Of a DNA stretch of 64,000 nucleotides, positions 55,034 to 64,000 are shown one piece after another (the stretch's first letter is position 1; every line of letters begins with the position of its first letter). This DNA is from Ciborinia camelliae (lineage: Eukaryota > Ascomycota > Leotiomycetes > Helotiales > Sclerotiniaceae), in contig JANPYM010000007.1 of the NCBI GenBank assembly GCA_025890175.1, positions 1,678,209-1,742,208 on the forward strand. The letters run 5' to 3'. The position numbers and the translations under genes are program-made. The notes under the pieces are model-generated. The model made no database searches. It was given only the letters and a program-made list of their open reading frames with translations, and was not told the origin of the DNA.

Positions 55034-55989
55034 TCAACCCCACAACCCCTTATGCGACCCAATACTAGCCCTCAATTTATCCAAACTAGCCGGCGTCAAC
55101 CTCAACCACTCGACATCCCTGCCCAAGCCCCTTCCCCTGGCATAGAACCCCAGGGTCCCAATCTGCACGCGCCAACTCTCCCAGCAGTTGACGAAGCTAT
55201 ATTTCCCCTTCATGCCCTTGGATTCTTTAAACGTGATGTCGACTTTGGCGCTCGGGAGTTGGGTCGTGCGGACGCGGAAGAGCAGATTGCGGTGTCCGAC
55301 TTTTTTCGTCTCCGAGAGGCTTCGTGAGCCGAGGGATGTCATCTGGTGGGGGTTGTTAGAGCGGTGGGATTAACTAAGTTGGGAGAAGCGAGATGATGGG
55401 GGAGGGGTGATTAGTTGGGTGCATGCGCATTGATAACCATCAACTTATCATGCGGGCGGGGAATGTAGAGGGAGAGGGTTTGACATACAATAGCAATCTC
55501 CACCACCGAGTAAATATTTAAGGGATTCGGCATGCTCACAATAACGGCTGGATGATCGAAAGCATTGACATGTAATTTAGGATCGACGTAAGCATTATGA
55601 ACGATATCCTTTTTCGCGGGAAGCCAAACCACGGTGCCGGGAGTGATATCGCGAATGTGCATTGGTTGGATGTAGTATTCGGGGGGTTGAGCAGCTTTCG
55701 CAAGATCCGGGACAACGAGAGGGTTTGACAAAGATAGAGACAGGGAACGAGTGATGGGAGAGTGGATCCCCGGTGACCGTTCGCTGTTTGGAGGCGCCGA
55801 TATCTTTCTGGGGGTTCTGGTGCCCCTTTTTACTGGCGGAGATGATGATGTCAAATCTATGATGATGGGGTCCGGTTTCCTTTTGACGGGAGGTGGAGCT
55901 TTGTTCACTCGATATTTGTCTCTAGGTCGTGCTAAGGCTGATTGAACCTTGCTCTTTTCTTTGCCCTTCTGTGCCTTGAACTTGGACAT
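55034..55989 (-). CDS. Conserved fungal protein, two exons, function unknown
   Basis: A 269-aa protein: exon 1 is 55989-55489, the intron is 55488-55343 (GTATGT...CACCAG, phase 0), and exon 2 is 55342-55034. The N-terminal 90 residues are basic and disordered (KPDPIIIDLTSSSPP, which also resembles a SUMO-interacting motif). The folded part has HIRDITPGTVVWLPAKKDIV, DHPAVIVSMPNP and VEIAIMTSLGSRSL across the splice, then YSFVNCWESWRVQIGTLGFY. This order is known from hypothetical fungal proteins with a small beta-barrel-like region; a PemK-like fold has crossed my mind but is unproven. The start at 55989 is preferred over 56025 because it gives the shorter, more usual N-terminus. Confidence 0.7.
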
Positions 55990-57274
55990 CTCGCCGTAAG
56001 TGAAGTGTGAGGTATGAACTATCAACTATGAAGTGTACCCATATATTTCCCATCAATCAAATAATGGAAAGAAATGAACCCTCCAAACAAAATCCGCAAT
56101 TCCCCGATTCAATCCTTCAATAATCCAATAAATTAAACAATTCAAAACAATACTCGAGACTCATCAAGATACTCATCAAGTTGAGTTAATATTGCAGTTT
56201 GAATATCGAAATCTCAAAATCTCCAACAACCCAAGTGACAAAACACCATAACCACAAGCATAACCGTAAACAAAAATAACTATCCAGCCAACAAACAAAG
56301 AGTCCTCCTTCTCCAAAGGAAAGGAAAGGAAAGGTAAAAAAAAAACAGAAGCGGGAATTCTTTGTTCCTTCAAACCAAACCAAACCAAACCAAATCCTCA
56401 TTCAAAAAAGAAAAAGAAATAGAAGAGAAAACTCCAGAGAATTTTCTACCAATTCAATTCATTCTACTCTACTCTACTCTAGCAATGGAAGAGCTCTGTC
56501 TAGCAAAGGCAAATAAAATAAATATGACTCTCTACTCCGTACGTACGGTACATGAGATCCATATCAAAAAGAAACAAAAATTGAGAAGAAAGTATGATTG
56601 GTCAAGGTTACAAGGGAAGAATTATAAGGATGAGTCAGCTACATTACATTGGTTATACAAATACCTACCTCGTACATGCTTTCCAGATTTATGTATGCAT
56701 GCATGCATAAATGAGGTAGGTATAAATCAAATCATTCACAACTTTCATTCACATTCACATTCCCGTCACATTCACATTCGAAGCCAGTTCATTTATACTT
56801 AAGTCTAATTTTCCAAAAAACCGGGTATTATTGTAATGCTAATTATAATTAAACACCTTTCCATTACCTACCTACTCACGAGAAGAAAGCCTCCCATATG
56901 GACGGCGGTATGAGATACCTAGTAGATATTGACCATCTGTATTATATTAAAAATGACTTCGTATTAAGCTATTAATAACTGCCTACCCAACCTACTAACT
57001 CCTCGTTCCCTCCCATTGAACCAGAATCCAAATCCCTCGTGTACCTAGGTATCTGAACAATTCAAACATGCAGGGTGTATTTATCTTTATCCAATGCACC
57101 ATCGGGTCCCATCCTTCATCCAATTCCCAAAACCCAATGATATCCCAAATCGATATATACAACCCCCCCACCACCACTTATCTTCCACTTCATACAATTC
57201 CATATGTACAACTCCATATGTATGTACAACAGCACCCTTCCCAACCCCATCGCTTCTTCATTATCCACCTACCC
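55990..57274. other. Intergenic
   Basis: Promoter side of the gene ending at 55034 and 3' side of the CorA gene. It holds AGGAA and CCAAA microsatellite runs (about 56320-56393) and TACCTACC/CCTAGGTA motifs at about 56662, 56870 and 57042. No gene seen. Confidence 0.5.
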
Positions 57275-60075
57275 CTAAACGATCTTATAAGCCATCTTCG
57301 CAATATAGAAGCAAGCCAATCCAAATGCCAGTAATCCAGCCGTGATGCACCAAAACCACGTCAAATTCCCTTCATACTCCTGACCCGGAACCCATACGTT
57401 CATACCCCAAAGACCAGTGATGATGTTCATGGGTAAGACGATTGTTCCCAGGACCGTAAGTTTACCGAGGACATCAGCGGTTTGTTCTTGGCGTTCATTC
57501 ATGCGAATGTTGATCTGAGCAAGGTAATTACCATGAGAGCGAGCTAGGATTCTGTAGATATGTTAGTAATGCATTCGGGTTACTTGCATTACGGGGTCTG
57601 TGAGTGACTTACTTCTCATAATGGGACAAATTTCCAGTCATAGTTACGATATGATCCTGAATATCTCCCAAATATAATCCAATCTCACTTCGTGGTGCAA
57701 TCTCCCACTGCTCGTTGCATCTTTTGGCGAATCCCTTGATGACATCTGCTTTGTTGCCTAGCAATCTGTAAAGACCCATGACTTTCTTTCGACAATCTCC
57801 AACTCTTCGAAGCATGTCTCCTCCACTTTCTCCCGAGGTACCATCCCCAGCTTCGGATTTTTTGTCACTGTCCCTGTTGGACTTTTCATTCTCCGCGGGA
57901 GAGTGAAGTTTCAAAATAGCATCATCAATGTCGTCTACTTCATCTTCTATCGTCTGAATCAAAGGTGCGAAAACATCGGTGATATCATCGATAATAGCAT
58001 ATGATATCCAATCAGCTGTAAGAATCAAGTAATCTTTTAATTGTCGAATTCGTCGTCGAACATTGGCTGGATGTGGTGTTTGAGAGAAGTGAAAGCTGAT
58101 GACCCCTTCACGGAAGACCACCACATACATATTGACTGGCTCTAAGAAATTTTCGTTGTTCATATCCTGCTCGAATGATCGATAATTGACAAAGTAATAA
58201 TGTCGGAATAATTCCACCTTCTCTCGAGCTTCCTGCATCAAGATATCCTCAGCTGTCAAGGGATGTATTCCAAAGGTCTTTGAAATAACCTTCATCTCCG
58301 CATCCGTTGGGGAAAGGACATCAAGCCACCAAGTGGGACGATCACCATATCTTTTCGGCTTCTCGTCGTTCGGTGGAGGGTTTTTTGGTGACGGTGACTT
58401 ATTCGGGGACTTATTCGGGGATGCTTCTTTGGAAGTCTGTCTAGAGTGCGACTCAAAATTGCGCCCCATCCGTCCAGGGTCCGAACGTTTCGATTCTTGG
58501 TTTGCCATGTCAATTATCGATGATTGGCGAGTTTCTGATAAAGAATCTCCATTATTTTGTCCCGTGGCATGGCGTAAAAATACACTTTCACGGCGAATAT
58601 CCATATCATCGGCTTCACCTTCGGTTTCGGAATCAGAACTATCATCAAGTACAGGACGATCCGGAACAAATAGCTCTTTGAAACTTCCGCCAGGTTGAAC
58701 AAGTTCCGAAATTGTCTGACTGTGAATGGTACTTGGGAATTCTTCGTTAAAATAGGTAAATCGATATGGTGCGTCATCCTCTGCTCGATGCCAACCTTTA
58801 TGAATTGGTCGAAGTCGCCCGCCTATCAATTGAGGTTCTGTGATTTTTTTGGCCCTACGTTCTTCACTTCTACCTTCTTTCTCAAACCTGCTCCAATCAT
58901 CGAGGAAAGATAAGTCTGGAAATTTCCGTTTATGGCGGCGGGGGGCGTCATTTTGCCTGTATGCTCCATCATTCCGTTGAGGGATATCTTCTTCTGCCAT
59001 TTCGGACATATCGACTGGAAAGCATACATCTTCCTCGGCTTGCAATGCTATAGTGTGTCTACGTTCTCCGTACGATGATCCTTTGCGTGGGGATCCAGGA
59101 ACTGAATCATCCTCACATGCCTCCTCTGGGAGAGACCTAAAAGATCTCATTGACCCGGTATGCATAGACATTCGTTCTGGTGAGTGATCGCGAACCATCA
59201 CATCTCCAAAACTCATATCCCGATTTGTAGCCCCGAGCACTGGAGATCCTGGAACCGAGGGTGGGTAGTTGACATTATATTCGCCATCTTGCTGCCTGGC
59301 TAATCCAGAAGTAGTCTTTTCGAAAATTGTTCTCTTTTTGCTATGACCAGATGACCTGCTCGAGTTTCGTCGACTGCGTTTTCCTTGTTGGAGGACGGCA
59401 TTGGAGCTTTTTGATTTGGAAGAGCCGGATATAAGTGGGGTTCTCTCGTCGCTTTCCTCCTCCCGAGCTTCATCCTCAGAATTACTCTTCGATTTGCCGG
59501 TTGCAGGTCTCCGAGTGACACTTTCCGCTGATTTAAATGGATTGTTATATGAAGGTCGTCGGAAAGAAGGACTATCATAAATCTGACCGAAAGCATTTTG
59601 CCCCATTGTCGAAGGCCTTCGAGGTCGCATACTTTGATGATCTCTGTCGCAAAGTATATTAGCGCATGGAATAATTTACATGACATTGCAAGACCAACCT
59701 GTGATCCAAGAGTTCCTCGCTCTCAATACTGGTCGTGCTTAGATTCCTTCCTCTGTAAAAACTTGACCTCGTAGCACTTGGCGGTTGAGCAACTCGTTGC
59801 GCCATCGACGTTTCGCCCAGACCAGTCCCATCCTCGGTTGATGCAGCAAAAGATTGTCTTCTTGGTCTCTTTTTCTTTCCACCTCGATGATTGTTTCTCT
59901 TCTTCTTAGAGACGTTTTTCGAATTCCCGATATTTGGTGTCGATATGGTGCTGGGGTCATTGACATTGTTTTGTGGTGGCTGTATGGCAGTAAGTTCTGG
60001 TCTTCGAGGTGGTGGTGTCCGAGTAGTTGAGCTTATAGGCTCCGTCGTACGAGGTGGTGGTAATGGTGCAGACAT
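57275..60075 (-). CDS. CorA/Mnr2-type magnesium transporter
   Basis: Divalent-cation (Mg2+) channel of the fungal Alr/Mnr2 branch of CorA; Mnr2 of yeast is vacuolar. 894 aa in three exons: 60075-59699, 59643-57613 and 57551-57275; introns are 59698-59644 (GTTGGT...GACAG) and 57612-57552 (GTAAGT...TACAG). The N-terminal half is long, Ser/Arg-rich and disordered. The CorA fold starts near WWLDVLSPTDAEM, with TAEDILMQEAREKVELF and YYFVNYRSFE. The two C-terminal membrane helices carry the diagnostic GMN motif (ITGLWGMNVW, about residues 850-855). The loop after GMN ends in GQEYEGNL, where acidic residues usually attract Mg2+. The last exon alone supplies the pore. Confidence 0.92.
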
Positions 60076-61425
60076 TGTGAGGAAAACGCGTATCTCAGTC
60101 GAGGGTTACAATTACAATGTTTGGATTGGCTGATAACGACTGTAAGACACCACGGAGCCGGGCCCAAATTGCACAGCCAAACTGACAGATTTATTAACCT
60201 ACGACGAGATAGATAATGGGAATGACTTCTTTTTTCGCGATACAATGCATCATTTATGGTAAAACGAGGCGAAGTGCAGCATCTGTGGAAGTATCTGATC
60301 GACGAAAGATGAAAAGATGATGATGTTGTGGTGTGTTGTAAATTGTGTTGTAAATTCTGTTGTGCACATGAAGGAAAAAGTTGGCTGAAGTTGGGGGTGC
60401 ACTAGGTAGGAACGGTCATGAGCTAGCTTGAGAATTGAGATACTCGTAGATTATTATGAGATGTAGTAGGTCGGTCGGGACTCCGATCGGGTATAGCCAT
60501 GAAGATGAAGATGAATAGGTATGGATGAATATGGATGAATATGATTGTGAATGCTAGGAGGTACTAGGTACTAGGGAGTAATTGTGACCATTCACCATCC
60601 TTGGAATTCAAAAACTATCGAAACACTTGGACCATCTTAAACTCGATCTAGGACTAGATAGGTAGCTCTTTTATCAATATTCCCACTATAAGAAGTTGTT
60701 CAATCGATAACAAGCTTTCTTTTACTTTATCAGTTAACGAATACCTCTTAAGTTAGAAGTGTAAATGTAAATATAAAGTTTAATAATAAAGAAAAGAGAG
60801 AACAATAACAATATTTATTAATTATTATACTCTTTTAATATAAATAATCTTACTAGCTACTTACGATATTTAATAGTCGTTTTTATATCTATTATATAAT
60901 ATAAGTAACTCTTCGTATTATTGATTAATTGATTAGGTATCTCCCTTGGTCTTTCAATCTTTTGATAAGGCGGGGAGTGAGGTTACGAGTAAACTAACCG
61001 GGGATGGCCTAGCTTGTGTCACTATCGCCCAATTCATATTAGTACAAGTGAACTCGCTTTTTGATTGCGTGGATAGCAATCGGATATTTTAATGTTGTAT
61101 TATATCGTGTCGTGTTGTGTCGTGTGCCCATTTACTTGTTTTGATCAACATTGCTTCAAGCTAGGTATAAGTATTCAGGGGGAATATCGTATTGCTGCAG
61201 TTACAACATGAGGTATGCATGGATAGTTAAAATCAACGCTGCATAGGTATTCAAGGTATCGTCTATCTAGAGAGAGAGATCTTCAGAAGCCCACCACGCA
61301 AACGCTCAACCATCGTTTGCACGTTCAAATTGTGTAGCAAACGATGCATGCTACAGTATTGATCAGAACACTGAGCTCCTCCTCCATGATCCCCTATCGA
61401 GCTCTCTCTACTTATTCATACCCTC
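60076..61425. other. Intergenic
   Basis: Promoter of the magnesium transporter gene, with TGTTGTAAATT and GTCGTGT repeats (about 60335-60360, 61108-61125) and an AT-rich part at 60750-60930. An inverted repeat AAACGATGCATG...TTTGCACG-like sequence lies at about 61315-61355. No gene seen. Confidence 0.5.
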
Positions 61426-62124
61426 TCAACCACCCAAAGTCAGGAACCTCTTAATTCTCTCCTCATCCTTGGGTAATCTAACCCATCCAGAAACAACCCA
61501 AGTACTATCCAAATTAATCCACAAAACCACCCTCTCACACCAAATCTTTTGCGCCGCCGCAGTCCCCTTCACACCATTCAGGATATTGAAATTCACATTC
61601 CCCATTACCTTCACCAACCTATCCATATTATTGATTTTTCCTAGCCAATACACATCTGCCCTCTCAGCCTTCCTCTCTCTTTTCTCAGCCGCGATGTTCG
61701 TTTGTCGGTATGGTTTTTCGGGCGTTCTACCAGTGGTGCCAGGTGCACATCCGATGTAAATCGTGGTGGATGCATCGATGGGACCAGTGCCCCATCGTGG
61801 ACGGTAGCCGACTAGAAGATTCAGGAGTCAGCACTTCCCCTGCAAGGAAGTCCTTTGGGGAGAAACGAAGAACCAAAGCTGTATGAGTTGAGGAAGTGAG
61901 GAGAAGACAGAATGTAGAAAATGCATTTCGACTTTGGGGTCAGGGAATGTGAGTTTCAACAAAGGATCATGCTTACGAGCGTATGATGAGGGACCATTTG
62001 AGTGAGTGGGGGAATAGAAACGGATGTAGTAGAGTTGGTATGCCGAGGATGCGGATACGATTGACGAAGCGGCATTGAAATCTTGAAGCCCAGTCTTAGT
62101 AGGCTGTGATGGTGTGGTTGACAT
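61426..62124 (-). CDS. Small fungal protein, unknown function, two exons
   Basis: A 177-aa protein: exon 1 is 62124-61977, the intron is 61976-61812 (GTAAGC...TTCTAG, 165 bp, phase 1), and exon 2 is 61811-61426. The joined chain reads SSAYQLYYIRFYSPTHSNG, then GYRPRWGTGPIDASTTIYIG, RQTNIAAEKRERKAERADVY and NVNFNILNGVKGTAAAQKIW. It ends VVLWINLDSTWVVSGWVRLP before the stop. It looks like a compact mixed alpha/beta domain, with no signal peptide or membrane segment. I do not recognise the family. The exon join is supported because only this frame avoids stops and keeps composition even. Confidence 0.6.
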
Positions 62125-63632
62125 GATGAAGGTTGATTATTGTTGCCGATGGTTTATCGAGGAAAAGAGGCTTGTGGTACTTCTTCGAGACTTGAGAGGA
62201 TTCTATGATGATTTCCCTTGGTTGTTAGTCGTCCCACGGTGGATATCTTGTTGACTTGTAACTTACAGAAGCTGCTGTATGTGGGATTGTGAGTCTTGTG
62301 CTGTGGGTGTAGGTGTGTACGATTTCTACATATCGAGGACCAGAAGACTACAAAGTCATATCCTATTTCAAAAGTGGCCCCATAAAGTCAATATTGAGAA
62401 TCGAGCCACCAATCATTGCCTTCCCTTCTTGAGCTAGAATACTCACTCAGCCAAGAGAACTCTCGTCACATGTATCTTGGGTAGTATACCCTTATTGTTC
62501 TACCCAAATGTACACACGTGCACTATGACATGTCACTCAGAATTGTCATCATCAAAGCAATCCACTTTTTATTTCAGTTAGTAGCCTAATTTTGATTGGC
62601 TAATGATTGAAGATATGCTTTGTGACTCGGGTGTGTTGATTTATGCGAGAACTTGAGGTTTTATTCAATCTTTTTCTACAACAAATTCTATAGTCTCAAA
62701 CCTCGAGGACTTCCCGCCTGAGTACCCCATGAAGTCAAGATATCTCTTTCAAACTCACTCTTTTTGAATATATAATGGTCTGGAACTGGGAACCGGGAAG
62801 ACTCGCCTCGAAAGTTTGCCGAATCTAGAAAGTTTCATGATCAGCGCTGGACATCTGTACACTACCCGGCGTATTTGACCTCCATAGAGCATCTATCTTA
62901 CCGTGTATATATATAGCAAGACGGATACCCTATCAACCTGCGGGTCAATTACTATACGATCGTCCTATATAGTTATCTGAGCGTGAGGTTTTCTGTCATG
63001 ATAATAGTAAATTAGAATTATTACATGACAAGATTCTAATTGAATGATATCCTTGGGGGGTATTTTAATTCTTTTTGGGTAAGCCCATATAAATATTTGA
63101 ATATCGTAAGTATTAACTTCACGTGAAGTAGGACGATTAACCGGCCCTTAACTGGGCCCTTTTACCACAGGAGACCTCGGGTATATCCTGCCCTTTACCG
63201 AGTCTGTTAATCAGGAAACAAAAAGATCAAGATCAGAAATTCACTCGCACACCCTTCCAACAGCATGATTTGAAATGATTTTGCTAGCAGGCCAAAGAAA
63301 AGTGAAGTTGCGTGGCATGTAACAGGTGTGTTTGAAAACCGTTGAATAGTTCAAATACAAAGAAATTGATACGGAATATGCATGGAATCCAGCCGTAAAT
63401 TCTAGCTCTACTGAGTATGAAACCTTTCAGGACTACAAAAAAACTCCAGAAATGACTTCCATGATTCTTTTCAAGAACCGTACTTTGTTTTTCTCGGAAT
63501 ACTTCCTTTACCACCCGATCTGTCCTCATCTGTCCTCGATTCACCACAATAAAATTATCAAAACAGCATCCGAATCTCCCTTTCACCCTTGAACATACAC
63601 TAACCTCATCCAACCCCTCTACCCTTCCGACA
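62125..63632. other. Intergenic between divergent genes
   Basis: 1.5 kb that should carry the promoters of both flanking genes. The frame at 63284-63613 (-) has no resemblance to known proteins. No other feature supported. Confidence 0.5.
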
Positions 63633-64000
63633 ATGAGCCTTAAGTGGAACCCCCGAGAGGTGTTGTCCGTGGACCCTCAAGCCGAGGCCCCTCTCACCTG
63701 CGTCGGGATTGACAAATTCAACCCGGGGAACCGGAGGTGTCAAAACGCTACTGGAAGACATAAACGCTTGCAAGCGAGCGGAATTTTCGACGCGATGTCT
63801 AGAATGCCCCTTTCTGGAAGAGGATATGATGAAGGTGCTCTCAAGGAAAAGAACAGGGAAGCTCTGGGAGAGTTATTGTGTTGGAGACACAGGGAGGGGC
63901 CAAACTGGACTCAGTTTGGGGAGGTAGAGAAACAGTGGTGGGAGAAGATCAGAGGAGCGCAAGCGCAAGCTCGGCAGGTTGAAAGGGGGTATGAGCATGC
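63633..64000 (+). CDS. CxG...RCxN-type fungal protein, 3' end outside the window
   Basis: Open from ATG at 63633 to the last base, with 122 full codons visible. The core CVGIDKFNPGNRRCQNATGR, then KRLQASGIFDAMSRMPLSG and ALGELLCWRHRE, follows a pattern (C-x-G-x8-RC-x-N...R...L...L...LLC-x3-H) that I know from many uncharacterised proteins of Leotiomycetes and other ascomycetes. The Cys/His spacing suggests a small metal-binding knuckle. A Trp/Gln-rich helix (WTQFGEVEKQWWEKIRG) follows. Function unknown. A neighbouring frame at 63709-63927 is a shadow. Confidence 0.65.
   Translation, partial: MSLKWNPREVLSVDPQAEAPLTCVGIDKFNPGNRRCQNATGRHKRLQASGIFDAMSRMPLSGRGYDEGALKEKNREALGELLCWRHREGPNWTQFGEVEKQWWEKIRGAQAQARQVERGYEH

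Noticed and set aside
1..64000. tRNA or rRNA genes
   Set aside because: I looked for the conserved tRNA B box and for rRNA sequence by eye and found no convincing candidate; a dedicated scan could still find a diverged one.

Overview
The window is nuclear DNA of a filamentous ascomycete. Genes are split by short introns (about 48-165 bp, GT...AG), promoters are TATA- or CA-rich, and the protein families (AAAP permease, fungal C15 peptidase, DUF4470, Mnr2/Alr-type CorA, NRPS-like adenylation domain, DUF1349, BTB/POZ paralogues) are typical of Pezizomycotina. The mix of small secreted proteins, BTB paralogues and AT-rich repeat blocks suggests Leotiomycetes, probably Sclerotiniaceae (Botrytis/Sclerotinia/Monilinia relatives). 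That placement is inference from overall character; no marker gene is present.

Layout. (A) 1-15 kb is ordinary gene space: the 3' part of an amino-acid permease, a pyroglutamyl-peptidase I gene rebuilt from three exons, three BTB/POZ genes with a shared short first exon, a secreted four-cysteine protein, a small zinc-ribbon-like protein, and a decayed NRPS-like adenylation gene. (B) 15-37 kb is a repeat-rich compartment: a 10-cysteine secreted candidate effector beside a 589-bp foldback element; a three-layer nested insertion (solo LTR, then a TA-flanked inverted-repeat element, then another solo LTR); a 3.17-kb hAT-like element with a perfect 8-bp target duplication and an interior that is almost pure A+T; further short solo LTRs of one palindrome-rich family; and minisatellites. 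Scattered among them are two groups of small genes. One has an N-terminal Met-Cys and CGH-type cysteine pattern (three members, two ending in CaaX boxes after polybasic stretches). The other is a run of small proteins, three with a hydrophobic C-terminal tail and two of those with a coiled coil just before it. (C) 37-64 kb is again ordinary gene space: a DUF4470 protein, an O-fucosyltransferase-like type II membrane protein, a conserved disordered protein behind a long leader, a conserved fungal protein with a two-exon gene, a CorA/Mnr2-type magnesium transporter, a small unknown protein, and the start of a CxG...RC-type protein cut by the window end.

No metabolic cluster or operon-like unit is seen. 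The best candidates for something undescribed are the small membrane-linked proteins of the 17-36 kb compartment: predicted prenylated Cys-motif proteins and predicted tail-anchored coiled-coil proteins. Two of the latter share an upstream motif. Exon joins were worked out by hand from splice signals and family resemblance; no search was run.
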